Shown: positions 33,375 through 45,227, counted from the stretch's first letter. The stretch is DNA of 64,000 bases from Mrakia gelida (GCA_024345305.1 BRON01000002.1:1612001-1676000); one strand, 5' to 3'. Notes: generated by a model from the sequence alone, not told the origin. Made by a program: numbers and translations.

Positions 33375-34024
33375 ATGGGGAACTTAGAGTGCTACCAATC
33401 ATCAGTGAGTCCCAACGAAAACCTTCTCGAGGAGGGAGAGACGGCGGGAGGGAGGGAGGGGCAAAGATGTTGAGCTCGCTCGTTTCCCTCTTGCTCACCT
33501 TCGCTTCTCTTCTGCTGCAGAACGGCACCTGGATCGACAAAGACGGTCAAGACTGCGATCACGGATACCTCTCGAGGGTCAACATCATCGTCACGATCGT
33601 TCTAGGTGAGCTCTACTAGAGAGGTCGTCAGAGATGAGGGAGGGAAACGGTCGAGCTGGGCTGAACGAGGCTGTTCCCTCCCCTCTCCTCTTCGTCTCGT
33701 TCAGGAGCAACACTGCTACTCGTCTCAGGGATCATCTTCACTGTTCGATACGTCAAGAAGAGTGAGCTTTCCCTTGTCTTCTCGTTCTGATCCGAGTCGA
33801 AAGCTCTGTGCTGACTTCTTCTGCTTCGTCCGTTGACAGGACGACTTCGAACGACGATGAGCGCTGAGAACGAAGCGTTCAACGTCGCTTCTCCCAGACC
33901 TTCTACGTCGAACGCTGGATTACGACCCCTTTCTCTTCGATTGGATCGACATGCTGGGCCTCGAGGGATGGAGTCCAGCGCGAGCTATGCGCCGTTGTAC
34001 GATCCTCCTGATGCTGGGAAGTGA
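33375..34024 (+). CDS. small single-pass membrane protein, unknown function
   Basis: Four exons: 33375-33404, 33521-33605, one from about 33704 to 33762, and 33840-34024. They give about 110 residues: MGNLECYQSSNGTWIDKDGQ, DCDHGYLSRVNIIVTIVL, GATLLLVSGIIFTVRYVKK, then an Arg-rich start to a Ser-rich cytoplasmic tail ending YAPLYDPPDAGK. The short N-terminal segment has two Cys and an N-x-T glycosylation site, and no signal peptide precedes the membrane segment, so a type III topology (N-out) with basic residues inside is likely. Only one frame joins the 30-nt first exon to exon 2; this excludes the Met at 33246, whose frame is out of phase. I do not recognise the family. Confidence 0.72.
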
Positions 34025-34751
34025 GGAGGGGGGTGGGCGGGAACGACGGGTCGTTTGGGGTTCGGTTCGTCTTTTGCATTGTTTATTTCTACTTCTAACA
34101 TCACCCTCTGGGATTATGGCCTCTTTGTATCGGGTTTGGGAGTTCTGTAGAAGTTGAGGGAGGGAAAGGGAGCGAGGAGCGGGCTGAGACGAGTTCGTCG
34201 TCTCCCCCTCAAATCTGGTCGAAAACTGGGTCCCGGAGTTTCTCAGCACTGACAAGAGACTAGGAAGCTGACGCATCAAGTTGGCTTTTGGGATGAAGGC
34301 TCGAGGTAGGAGGTACTGAGCGAGACGGCGTCGGATCTTCGGATTCGACGACGCGCGCGTCGTGACTCGCTCTCATCGTCGTCGCCCGCTGACTTCTCTG
34401 TCTCTCTGGTCAGAATCCGAACGTCTAAGGAAGTACAGGTCTTCCCTTCAACCTCGGCGAGGTAGGATTATAAGGGGATTTTCGGCGTAAATGACGTTCT
34501 CCTCGACTCGAATCTGGGTCCGTCTCACGAGAGGAGACCTTCCACCTCCTTTTCCTTCGTCTCCAACCCTCGACCTTGCGGATTTTCGACTTTCTCTCTC
34601 CACTTCACCAGCACTCCAAACCCCTCAACCTACCTACCTTCAGTCTCGCATCCTCTGAACTACACAAAGTCTTCCTTCGCGGACCCATCGCCCTCAAGCC
34701 CGACCCAAACCTCCTTCCTTCTCCGTCCTTCTCTCGACCTTCCCTTCGGCC
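34025..34751. other. intergenic region with a 16-bp palindrome, no gene seen
   Basis: 727 bp. It contains the perfect palindrome ACGACGCGCGCGTCGT at 34348-34363 and, in its last 250 bp, a CT-rich leader for the next gene. Short open frames are low complexity. No RNA gene was recognised. Confidence 0.5.
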
Positions 34752-36479
34752 ATGCCAGCAGCACCTCGACCCATCCCTTTGAGCTTGGACAGCTATCTAG
34801 ATCAGCAGAAGGTGAGCATCGTGGACCTGTCTTGTCTCGGGAACTGGGTGAGAGAACGAGAGAAGGGAAGGGCGAAGGCAGCTCGAGCTCAACATCCCAG
34901 TGTCGTCTCGTCCTCGCTTTCGCTTTCACTGACATCCTTCCCGTTGTTTCTTCATCCTTGTAGAGAGCCGAAGCTGCTTATCCCATCCCTACCATAGTCT
35001 CGAGAATCAAAGTCTCAGTGTGAGTCACTAGCGACTCTGCTCGTTTCCTCCTTGCAAGCGAGATCCTCCGAACCTCCTTCCTTGTTCCTTGGTCGAGTAC
35101 TGATCGTCTCCTTTTTCCTATCGCTTCAACAGACCAGACCCTGTAGAGCTGTGGATTCGAGGAGGTGTGAGTACAGAGAGGTTCTTGTGTGTGGAGAGGA
35201 AGACGAACGAGGAAGGGACCCGAGACCGCATGAGCTCGAGCTGATCATCTCCTTCCTTCCTTCGTTGATGCTTCCTTTCCTCCAGGGATCTGGAGGTGCT
35301 GCGACTGGAACTGTCAGTGCATCTCAGTACAGGCTTCTACTACATCCTAATCCTCGGGCTGACTCTTCGCTCCTTCTTCAGGTCCCAAACACACCACCCA
35401 AATCGACGGACGTGAGCTCAACCCTTCCTCCCAGACTTGCCTTCTCTCTTCGAGCGAGCGCTGACTTCCCCCTTCTTCTTGACTCAGACCAAGTACCGTG
35501 GTATCAAGATCCCAACTGTGGCTGGCTCTGAAGGAGGATTCTGGGGTCTTAGTGAGTGTGGAAGACCTTCCTTTCCTCTACGGCTGGAAATAGCTTCAGC
35601 CCTCTCTCATCCCTCCCTCCCCTGTTGACTCTCGTTCCCTCTTGCTGAAATCTACTCCCGCTCCCCCAATCTATCCCTCGCAGTCTCCGGTCTCGCAGCT
35701 CTCACGTTCGGTTGCGCTCTCCTCCTCTGGTGGTTCCTCCGTCGTCGCAAAGCTCATCGGAACAACCCTCAAGGATCCAACACCTCCACCACTTCAACTC
35801 ACAACTCCTTCACCTCCCTCGCCTCCCTCTTCCGCCGTCCCTTCTCCCGTCGATCCAACAACGCTCCTCCCCTCGACTCAACCACAGCGTCCAAACGAGG
35901 ATGGCTTCACGGATCCGCCCGCGACTGGAACGAGATCGAGGAGGACGAGAACGATCTCGTTCGAGGTCGACCAGGAGAGAGCATGGAGCTCTACAACCAG
36001 ATCTCGAAGAGCAACCCCGACCCCGTAGGAACGATGGAACGACGAGGAAGCAGATCGCCCCTGCCAGGAGACTCGCCGATGTTCACTCCAGCAGCAGGAG
36101 GAAGCCATCCGTACGGACAAGGAGGATCGGCCACTTCGACGAACTCGCTTGGGAACTTCGCGTCGACGTCGACGATTCGGCTCACCTCTCCATCGGGAGA
36201 CGGAGGGAGGGAGTACCGAGATCAGTCGCCGTTCGATGAGGGGGGGAGCGAGTCAGGGTACTTCACGCCGTCGGGGGAGACGAGGGAGGAGGAGCAGGGG
36301 AAGGGTTTGAGGCCGGGCTTGGAGAGACCGTTGAGTGGGAAGTTTAGGGAGGACGACGATCATAGTGTGGATTCGAGAAGGTGAGTTCATCCAGAACGAA
36401 GACGCGTCTCTGGATCTCGTTTCCGAAGCCTCTTCGCTGACCTTTGCTCCCGTTTTCTCCTTCCCCCAGCCGTCGATGA
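34752..36479 (+). CDS. single-pass membrane protein with small 5' exons, unknown function
   Basis: Six short exons of 60, 56, 34, 27, 30 and 64 nt join in phase to a long seventh exon. They give MPAAPRPIPLSLDSYLDQQK, RAEAAYPIPTIVSRIKVS, PDPVELWIRGG, GSGGAATGT, PNTPPKSTD and TKYRGIKIPTVAGSEGGFWG. The membrane segment LAALTFGCALLLWWF (about 35693-35737) follows, then RRRKAHRNN as the cytoplasmic stop-transfer signal. The tail of about 220 residues is Ser/Asn/Gly-rich with HNSFTSLASLFRRPFSRRSN and many possible phosphorylation sites. The last intron (from 36381) contains GACGCGTC and ends CCCCCAG before a final SRR-stop. There is no signal peptide, so topology is probably N-out by the positive-inside rule. 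The protein resembles fungal stress-sensor-like or adaptor membrane proteins only in layout; no family was recognised. Confidence 0.78.
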
Positions 36480-36861
36480 TCTTTTCACGGTTTGAGGGGA
36501 CGATTGGGTTGGGTGGGCTAGTCTACGCTTGGCTTATAGGGTACTTGGTAGATCGCTACGACGACGATGCATTTGCGTTTATCGACCCGCCCCGCCCGAA
36601 GAAAAGAGAAAGGAAGAGCTTTCCGCTGAGATCGAGTCGACGCAAGAACGGTCGACGCGCCGGGTTCCACGAAGACGCGTCTTCCCAAGCTTTCAATCTA
36701 CTGTGTGGTTTGGCAAGGAAGTCTAAAAACGCCTCTTCGGATCAAATCTTTGTCATGGAACGGCGGGATTGGCCATCGCGTGGATGCCAGCGAAGCGCTC
36801 GAGCGTCGATCACTCGCTGAGAACGACGCGTCGCGTTCCATGCTCCTTCAATCGCTCATAG
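36480..36861. other. intergenic region, no gene seen
   Basis: About 380 bp with two GACGCGTC octamers (36674-36681, 36825-36832), both outside any intron I can define. No coding or RNA structure is supported. Confidence 0.5.
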
Positions 36862-38162
36862 ATGGACGAGTTTTTATGCCAGAGATACAAGAGTTTGAGG
36901 TATCGATTCTGCTAGTAGAGAGCTCTCTAACGAACCCAAGCTGGAGTGAGAGGACACGAGAAGGACTGGGTTGCGTTCGGTTTGATCGCGCGTGCAGTTC
37001 AGATCGAAACGAAGGTCTCTGAGTCTCCTTCTTCCTCTCTTCCTTCCGTGCAGTTTTCATGGGGGATCGAATTCAATCTATCCACAGCAAGGACAAAGGG
37101 CGAAGAGCGAAAAGGTATTGACGAGGGCGAGGGGGAGCTTCTTTCGTCTTCCCATCAACCACATCCCTCCCGCTTCCACTTCTGCCTTTCCTTCCCTCTT
37201 ACCTCACCCACCCAAAGCTTATACCTCCTTACAAGATATTCGCTACTATCCTCAAGCTCATCACTGCTCCCTTCCTCAAGCATGTCGAGGCATACATGGT
37301 TAGTCTTTCCCGTTTCCCTATCTTCCAGCTTTGAGCTTTTACTGACACGCCCTTCTTTCTTCCTTTCTACAGCCCGTCTCTCTCACCGAAGAGATCGAAA
37401 CTCCCATCAACGAGCTCTTCTCCGCTAAGCATACGGTAAGTCCTCGTCCCTTTTCTTCGCCTCTCCTGCCTTTTCCTTTTCTCTTCGCGTCGCTGACCTC
37501 TTTCTTCGCCTTCACTCTCCCTCAGGTCCTCGAGCCCCTCCGAGACCTCGTCCGAGGAATCACTCTCGGTCAAGCCAAGGCTTGGTGGAAAGTCGACGAC
37601 CTCCTCCGAGACCTCAACCGCCTCGCCGACTGGGATCTCGCCGAACGAGTCGAAACCCTCATCCAAAACCAGCATCTCTCCTCCGCTTACAAGATTGAGA
37701 AGCTCAGCAAGCTCTTCTACCTCGTTCAGAAGGAAGGTCTCTCTATTCGGGAATACTCTGTGAGTCCTTCCCTTCTCGTTTTTTTCGATTTCGTTTCGAA
37801 TCCAACTGACGCGTCGTGCCTTGCTTGGGTTTCCGTTCGGTCCTCAGTCCGTCTTCCCCCACGGCCCTCCCTCCGTCGAACCTTACCCCCACCCCTCTAT
37901 GACCAAGCTTCCATGCTACCTCTCTCGAAAGGTCTTCGTCCAACAGGCTCGACCCGTCGAAGCGATCGTTTCAACCTTGAAGGTCGACGTGACTTGCTCT
38001 TGCTTCGTTCGACCCACTCCCACCCTTCCCTCCTCCCCCTCTATCGATTTGCCTGTCTCGTCTGGATCTTCGTTCTCTTCCGCTTCGTCTGTTTTGTCTG
38101 TGTCTACTACTTCTTCGTCCGATTCGTGGTTCACTGCTTGTTCTCATTCGGTTTCGCAGTAG
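36862..38162 (+). CDS. unrecognised protein, 5' exons uncertain
   Basis: The clear part starts near 37217 with LIPPYKIFATILKLITAPFL and KHVEAYM (to about 37298), then PVSLTEEIETPINELFSAKH, VLEPLRDLVRGITLGQAKAW, WKVDDLLRDLNRLADWDLAE, YKIEKLSKLFYLVQKEGLSI and, after an intron with GACGCGTC (37808), YPHPSMTKLPCYLSRKVFVQ and a Ser-rich tail, stop 38160-38162. It looks helical and Arg/Leu-rich, like a scaffold or organelle-associated protein. Upstream, FHGGSNSIYPQQGQRAKSEK (about 37056-37115) and MDEFLCQRYKSL (36862) join in phase across introns with weak donors (GTATCG, GTATTG), so the given start is a best guess. I cannot name the family. Confidence 0.5.
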
Positions 38163-38515
38163 AGGAGGTCTTGTTTTTGTTTTTGTTTTTCGCGACGTGT
38201 TCTCTCTTGCTGGTCTTGTTTTTCGTTCTCGTCTCCTTGATGGTATCTCGTAATGGTCTCTCTCTTTCTATGCTCTGGCTCTCTCTCTCTAGTGTTTGCA
38301 TTCTCGTCTATCAAAGGCTCTCGTTGCTCGTCCTCGTCTCGAAAGCGACGCGTTGTGGCCGTCGAGAAAAAGCTGGGAGCCGAAAGAGATCAGCCTCGCA
38401 ATTCCATATCTACAAGTGCGCAAGCATCTTTTCTTCCTGGCTTCTCCCTCCGCATCGAAGAGAAATCCTTCTTTATCCTTTTTTTCCTCTCTTTAGCTCT
38501 TTAGAGAGAGTCAGG
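38163..38515. other. intergenic T-rich region, no gene seen
   Basis: About 350 bp, strongly T-rich on the plus strand from 38166 to 38300 (repeated GTTTTT and TCTCTC blocks), the likely 3' UTR of the preceding gene. Confidence 0.5.
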
Positions 38516-38860
38516 ATGTCGGACCGGAAAGTTCCGTGCGACCTTTCGTCCCTTTTCGTCGCTCCTCCAGAACTCCTCCAAACAGCCATCTCGCCCCTTC
38601 TCTTCCAAAAGCCCCCCCATCCCAGCTACCAACCCACCTTGTGAGTCTTCCCTCTCATGTCGACGCCTTGCAGGGCGAGAGCTTCTTCGAAGAGCGGCGA
38701 GACTTCGGTCTTCGTCCCACCCCTCCCTCACATCGAAGGAAGGGAAAGTGGGACCGAGCTCGAACGTGGCAGCTTTCCAGCCCTGGAGCTACCACAGCTT
38801 TCGAGACTCGTAGCACTCCTCCCTCGAGGAAGCTCGCCTCATGCTCTTACAAGCACGTAG
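38516..38860 (+). CDS. possible small protein, doubtful
   Basis: MSDRKVPCDLSSLFVAPPEL opens at 38516 and could join across a very short 33-bp GTGAGT...GCAG intron to ARASSKSGETSVFVPPLPHI and a Leu-rich end, stop 38858-38860. The intron lacks the CTGAC motif seen elsewhere and is shorter than all others in the window. A competing frame at about 38826-38890 (LEEARLMLLQARREHRRAIQ) also looks protein-like. The region may instead be the leader of the RpiB gene. Confidence 0.2.
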
Positions 38861-38986
38861 AGAGCACCGTCGAGCCATCCAGCTTCCTCGCTTCGAACCG
38901 ACTTCCGCTGACGGATCCCCTCCCTCCTCCCTCGCTTCTTTCCCCCTTTCCCCCAAAACCAGACCCACCTCCACCACCCCACCACC

Positions 38987-39685
38987 ATGTCCACCCCTTC
39001 CTACCGTCTCGTTCTCGGCTCCGACGAAGCCGGCGCGGACTATAAGAACCTCCTCAAGGCTGCTCTCGAGAAGGATCCTCGCATTACCGTCCTCACCGAC
39101 ATTGGAGTCCCTTCCTCCGCCGACAAGACTCCCTACCCCAACGTTGCCATCAAAGCCGCTACCATGATCGCCAACGGAGAAGCCGATCGAGCCATCCTCA
39201 TCTGTGGAACCGGACTCGGAGTCGCTATCGCTGCCAACAAGGTCGCTGGGATTCGAGCTGTGACCGCTCACGACAGCTACAGTGTTGAGAGGAGTATCTT
39301 GAGCAATGATGCTCAGATTCTGTGCTTTGGACAGAGGGTGGTGGGGATTGAGCTGTTGAAGAGGTTGGCTAAGGAGTGGTTGAGGTGCGTGCTGCTTTTC
39401 TTCGTTTCGCGGACGAGATGGCTCGAAGGGGACGGTCAGCCGAACCGAAATTCGCGAGCTCACACCCCTCCTCCTCCTTCGTCGTCGTTCGTCACCAGCT
39501 ACACCTTCGACACCACCTCAGCATCGCAGGACAAGGTCAAGGTCATCGAGGAGTACGAGGGAAACAAGATCATCGGTGGAGGTCAGTTCACAGCTTCCTT
39601 TCTTTCTTCTCAAATCGACGTCTTCGTTTCGCTGACTCTCGTCCTCTCGTTTCCTTGCTTTACTTCAGCCAAGGGATCTTGCTAG
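38987..39685 (+). CDS. RpiB/LacAB-family sugar-phosphate isomerase
   Basis: About 160-170 residues, as usual for ribose-5-phosphate isomerase B. Conserved features are [17 protein letters not shown] at the N-terminus, [27 protein letters not shown], the anion-hole motif [20 protein letters not shown] (about 39190-39250), [16 protein letters not shown] and [16 protein letters not shown]. Exon 2 adds [18 protein letters not shown] and exon 3 AKGSC, stop 39683-39685. In fungi such enzymes act on ribose-5-phosphate or on tetrose or erythrulose phosphates in sugar-alcohol metabolism; the substrate cannot be told here. The ATG at 38987 follows CCACC and starts directly at the conserved fold. The intron structure (two introns, GTGCGT-like and GTCAGT donors) is standard. 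Confidence 0.93.
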   Translation: MSTPSYRLVLGSDEAGADYKNLLKAALEKDPRITVLTDIGVPSSADKTPYPNVAIKAATMIANGEADRAILICGTGLGVAIAANKVAGIRAVTAHDSYSVERSILSNDAQILCFGQRVVGIELLKRLAKEWLRCVLLFFVSRTRWLEGDGQPNRNSRAHTPPPPSSSFVTSYTFDTTSASQDKVKVIEEYEGNKIIGGGQFTASFLSSQIDVFVSLTLVLSFPCFTSAKGSC

Positions 39686-39901
39686 TCGAGCGGTCGCGTC
39701 GTCGGAGTAGAGTAGTACATCTTAGATTTTGCATGGAACATAACGAACTACACAACTACAAGAAAGGAGCAAAGCAAAGATCGCAAGAAGAAGAAGTATA
39801 AGATTATGCGACACGTCCCTCCGTCGTTCGACTCTGCTCTTCCGTCTCTCCTCCGATCTTCGACGACAGCAGGAGCTCCAGCAAGATGTCAGAGCCGAGG
39901 T

Positions 39902-42900
39902 TTAACCGTGGTAGAGGAACCTGAGCGCACGAGAGAGAGAAGGCGGAAAGGAGTCGGCTTCGGATCGAGACGCGACGAAAGCGAAAGAGAAGACGGACGA
40001 CTCACCATCTCGCTCGACAATCAACAGCCTCCTTCCTCACGTTCCTCTTCTTATCGTCGAGAGCCTTCCCCAGTTCCCTGATGACCTGAGCCTTGATGGG
40101 ATGCAGGACGTCGTATCGAACGACGTCAGGGAAGACGGCGAGAGTCCTCAGAGCAGCGGAACGAGATCGCTGGCAAAACGCAAACGAAGACCGGTTAGTC
40201 TCGAGGTCGAACGAAGTGAACGGAAAGGGAGGGAGGAGACTCACCTCATTGCTACCCTTGGTCTTGTCCAGTCCTCTCAGCAATCCCTCGACGATCCTGG
40301 GTGCCTGAGCCTCGACGGTTTCGAGCGAGACGGGATCGTCCGCCTCAGCGACGACGAGAAGGACGTCCATCACGTTGGCTTTGAGCTCGGCATCGGGGAG
40401 GTCGATGCAGCGGAGGAGGAGAGGGAGGAGCTGTAGAAGAGAGGGGGAGGGTGTGAGTGTGAGGGCAGGAGGGAAAAGAGGCGACGATCTCAAAACGAAC
40501 GGTGGGAAGCTCAGCCACGCAAAGCGAACGAGGGATGATCTTGATGATGGAAGCGAGAGCGACAAGGTAGACCGTTTGACGAGGAGAACCTGCGTTTGAG
40601 ATCGGAGAAAGGAGGCAAGAGGGCGTCAGAAGCGGAAGGACGCGACGAGAGCGGAGGTCGAAGTCGAGTAGACGAAACGGACTCACCTTGACTCGCGGTG
40701 TATCCCTCGATAATCTTGGGCAGCACGAAGTTGAAGAACTTTTGCTTATGAAGAAGCTTGTGTACGAATAAAGGGTATGGGGACTCAGAAACTCGCGTGT
40801 TGGAATGTCGCCCAAACCGGAATCGAAACGCGTCGCGAAGAAGAACGAAAGTCCTTGACTCACCCTCAACACCGAGTGGTTCCTCTTGCTCAGGATGCCA
40901 GCTCCATCTCCTTCAGCTATGATGGTCAGAGCCAAAGCGACTTCACGAGCGAGAGACTCGTCCTCTTCCTCCGAGAAGACGGTGAAGAGTTGGCCTAGGA
41001 ATTGGAAGCCGAGGTCGTGGTTTCGGACGAGGAGAGCTCGGCAGAGCTGAGGTGGGGATGAAAGAAGGAGAGTCAGTTACGGAATCGCCTCGAACGCGAA
41101 TCGAGTTCAACCGCGAAAAAGGAAATCGACGAGAAAACTCACCCAAACCCAAGCACGAATCGAGCGATTCCGCCGACTGACAGTCGAGCTCTTGTTCATG
41201 ACCTCGTTCGTCCACAGGGCAGGAGCAGCGTCGGTCAAGAATGGTGTGATGGCTGATACAAACGAGAGGGAGGATTCAGGGTCAGTACGAGCGAGACGAA
41301 ACGACGAAGGGAAAGAAGTCGAGGAACGGAGGGAGACACGACTTACCATCTGTCCGCTTGTTAACGAGGGAAGCAAAAACGTGGAAAGCAGACTTGACCT
41401 GCGAAGGACTAGCCGCCGAGTCGAGAGTCCACTGGAGTATCGAAGAGAGGAACGCCGAGAGATCCTCTTCGATGAGCTCGACCTGACAAAAGCAAGGAAC
41501 GAGATCAGTTCGAGCGCTCTTCTTTGAGGCGAGATTGGAACGGTGCGAGTTTCCGACGACTCACCTGAGGCCGAAGAGCGGTCACAGCAGAGGAGAAGAG
41601 AATGATGAGGTTCTTCTGAGCGTCCGACGCGTTGGGCTGATCGAGAAGGAAGAGACGAGAGGGCGAGGGCGGGTCAGCTTGATTTCGGCGAGGGACGTGT
41701 CGTTCGCTATCAGACTGGTAGGAAGATGAGACTCACTCCGAAGGGAAGGAAAGAAGGGGCCGTCGAAGATCGAGGAGGCTGGTGCATGAGCTCGCGGACT
41801 CGTCCCTCACGGTAGGCTCCGAACAGCGATTTGGCAAACTTCGTTTGACGTCTGAAAGAGCGAGGACGAATCAACGAGAAAGCGAACGAGTTAGCGATGC
41901 GATTGAATATGAGACGAAGAATTCGGAGAGCGGGGAAGGCTCAAACTCACTCAACCGACAGCGTCTGCACAACCGTCTCGATGATCCTCGACGCGACGAC
42001 GACGAGTCTCGGATCCGCCGCGATCTCCTGCTCCGATCTCGTCGACAGAGCCGCCAGCACAAAGATCGTAAACAGCCTCGGCACAAGCTGATCGATGTAC
42101 TTCGGGATATCCAAATGTCCAGCATCGACCTTGGTCCTCAAAACGTTGAGCAAACAACTAAGGAGAGCGAACGCGTAAACGGCATCGCACTCCCTGGAGG
42201 GCTTGTCGACCATGGAGAGGTCCTCGACTCCTTCGGTTTCGTGACGCGGGGTGGAGGGAGATTCGGGGTCGAGGAGGTGGTCGGTGGAGGAGCAGAGGAG
42301 GTCGAGTTTGGAGGTGATTCGGACGACGAGGATTTCGAAGAGCGGAGGTTGGACGCAGAGGACTGAGAGGGAGGAGAGGATCCGACGGTAGCGAACTCGA
42401 TCTTCTTCGCCTTCGAGCGGGGGAGGGGAGTCGGGGAGTTTGCTGAAGAGGAGGGGGAGGGTGATTTCTTCGAGAGCTTTCGGGGAGATCTTGGAGATGA
42501 TGGCGAGTCCGGCGAGGGCTGGACCTCTGTTGGACAACGAGGAGAGAAGGTCGAGTCAGTGAACGACGACGAGAAGAAGACAAGAAAGAGCACAAAGAAG
42601 GAAGGAAGGAAGGGACGAACCGAAGATGATCGGCCTCCTCAGAAAGAATCAACTCGTTCACACTCTGAACCACGAATCCCAACTCGCTCGACGACAAGTA
42701 CCCCTCGATCTGCACCAACTGCATGTACCCCTCCAACGCCGGCTTCCTGAAGTTGCTCGTTTGGATTCCAGAGGTGAGGCATCCGAGGAGCTCGTCTCGG
42801 AACTGCTCGAACACGCCGTCGACCTGGAGGGACCTCCACGACGTCGCGCCGTCCGCGGGAGCTGGGATGTCGTAGAGCTCTCGAGCGGCTTGGATGAGTT

Positions 42901-45227
42901 GAGTGAGTACCTCGAGGATGGGACCTCGCTGGGAGAAGTCCTCGGTCTTGCGGTAGAGCTGGAAGAGTTGAGGGAAGGCTTGGGCGTAGGCGAAGGGACC
43001 GACGGAGGCTGAGAGGACGGAAAGAAGGGGAGGGTCAGCTTTTCGGATCTTCGAGCGAAGCGGACTGAGGAGCCAGACTCTAGTTGCTGGTTTGAAATGG
43101 TGAGGGAGTGGAAGAAAGGGAACGTCGGACGTACGAGATGACTTGAAAGCAGCGGTGAGGATCTTCGTCGCAGGCTTCGCCTTGCTCTTCTCAGGCTCCT
43201 TCAGCAGCTCCAAGCACTGCTCGACGATGGTGGTAGCGATTCCCGTTGGCTTGTGGTCGACGGTGGGGTAGAGGGTGGCCAAGAACGACTCGATGGCGAG
43301 GAGCGTTTCAGCCTCGATCTCGGCGTCCGAAGTGAAGAGAGCCTGAGCGAAAACCGAGGCAGCGAGAGTAGCAGTGTCGTTAGCGACCGAGAGAACAAGC
43401 CGAGACGACGAAGATCGCTGCGAAAGAAAGGTCGAAGACTCACCTCGACCTTGAGAGCCTCCCAGATCTCGGACGAAAACTCCACGGCGTTGTCGAGACC
43501 GTAAACCGGCAGGCAGGCAGCGATGGTTCGAAGAGTATCTTTCTGGAGTACATACAGGAATACAAACCAGGCAAGTTTGGTCAGTTGAATTCCACTTCGA
43601 TTGCGAAGAGTGTGGAGATTGATTGAAAGGCACCGAGGCGACGAACCTTCATCTCTCCTCCAGAAGCGGCGAGCTTATCGAGGAGCAGCTGCATCGCCTG
43701 CTTGGCGAACAGAGGAGTTCCAGCGAGGCATGATCTGGTCCGCGAGAGGCGAAGGGAGAGGAGTTCGTGAAGCGTCAGTCGCAGGAAAGGAGGGAGGGCG
43801 GGAGTGGACGGGAGGGAGACGCGTTCGGACGGAGAGCGCTCACCTCAGCGCGATCCTGAGATCCTCCGTCGAGATGTTGTAGGGATCGTTCGGTGGTGGT
43901 TTGTAGGTGATGGGGAAGTAGCAGAAGGTGCAGTCGAAGAGGTCCTGATTAGCAGAACGGACGAGATAGGGACGAGAGAAGAGGTGGAGAGAGGTCAGCG
44001 AAACTGCTCGTGCTTTTCGGCTCTCTCCTCCGCACGTCTTTTAGCCTCAACTTCGTTTCTCTCTACTTGAGGGGGTCGAGAATGCTGGTGGTGGGCAGCT
44101 GAGGGGTAGGGAGAACTCACCTCGATACTGCTCTCGATGTCAAACTCGACGACTATGACTCGTCCGATGGAGAAAGCGATCAGAAGGTTTCGAGGATCTT
44201 TCTCTCCGTCCGCCAGACGACAGTAGCTCTGGATGAAGTTCTCTCCAAGCTTCTTGAGAGCTGAGAAGTCACAAAAGAGGAGAGGAAGGGAGAGAGAGTC
44301 GTCAGACCAAGCTCAAATCGCGAAGGAACCGAGACGACGACGGAGGGAAGCGGGGACGCACCGTCTCGGTGGTTCGCCATCAGGATGTCGATGATCTTGA
44401 AGACAAGGAACCTGACCGACTGTACGGAAGCCTTCATCTTGATGTTGTCAAAGATCCTGAAGACGAGAAGGAGGGGGGCGAGTCAGTTTGTAAAGACAAA
44501 ATACGGACGAGTCGGGAAGGAGAGCGAGCGAGATGGACTCACGCCTGACAAACTTGAGAGGTCTCTCCTGTTCCGAACGTAGGCAGAGCTGAGAGAACAC
44601 ATAGCCCTTGGAGAACGGGAGCTAATACGTAGATGTCGTCGAGCTTGTCGCAGTAGAAGCTGGTGAGAACTCGAGCTGGTAAGGAGACGAGAGGATAAGA
44701 AGGGAGGAGGTCAGTCAGCAGCTTGAGCTCGCAGAACGAGCGGTTGTTTCCGAACTCACTCGATTGCCGGTTGACCTTGGACGTAGATATCTTTGCCAGT
44801 GCTCCAGTAAGGAGTCCAACGGCTAGAGAAGAAGAGAGAGAGGGAAGAAGGTGAGCTTGATCTTCGAAGGAGGACTTGAGCCGAAGGTCGGATGGAATGG
44901 AATCGTGCTCACCTCTCGCTCTCACTCCATCGTCCGTAGAAGTCAAGTACCCCCCCAGAGCTTTCACCAGAGTAAGGAGTCCGATCTTATCCTCCTCGAG
45001 GACTGCAAAGAAGTACAAGAAAGGGATACGAAAAGGAAGGTGAGCTGTTGGAAAGCGAGGGAAGGGATAGAAGGTCGCGGGTAAGGCCTGAACGAACATT
45101 GGAGGAGCTCTGGTGGGATCTGCGTGGCTGAAGTTGAGATGTAGGTGGTTACTAGACGATGAGCATCTTCCAGAGGTGTAGAAGGTGCCTTTGTCGGTAT
45201 CGGAGGAGAATCTTTGTCGATCAGCAT
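39902..45227 (-). CDS. MMS19: MMS19 (Met18), cytosolic Fe-S targeting HEAT-repeat protein
   Basis: MMS19 is the large HEAT-repeat adaptor that delivers Fe-S clusters to DNA polymerases and helicases and affects TFIIH. From the minus-strand start MLIDKDSPPIPTK (45227) it reads VLEEDKIGLLTLVKALGGYL and TSTDDGVRARG, then SVQSVRFLVFKIIDILMAN, SYCRLADGEKDPRNLLIAFS, the hallmark DLFDCTFCYFPITYKPPPND at about 43900 and LAGTPLFAKQAMQLLLDKLA. HEAT repeats fill the middle. The C-terminal repeats include LPLLLRCIDLPDAELKANVM, SAALRTLAVFPDVVRYDVLH and KKRNVRKEAVDCRARW, and a last small exon adds FLYHG with stop 39902-39904. It has close to twenty introns. Stopping at the TGA at 40002 would give a shorter end; splicing to the 39902 exon keeps the conserved CRxRW followed by an aromatic residue. 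Confidence 0.93.

Noticed and set aside
33038..33619. 193-codon plus frame as the start of the small membrane protein
   Set aside because: Out of phase with exon 2 once the intron 33405-33520 is removed, and it runs through a CT tract and splice acceptor.
36674..36832. GACGCGTC pair as an origin or MBF promoter
   Set aside because: Two copies alone do not define an origin, and the nearby gene's start is uncertain; listed only as part of the dispersed motif.
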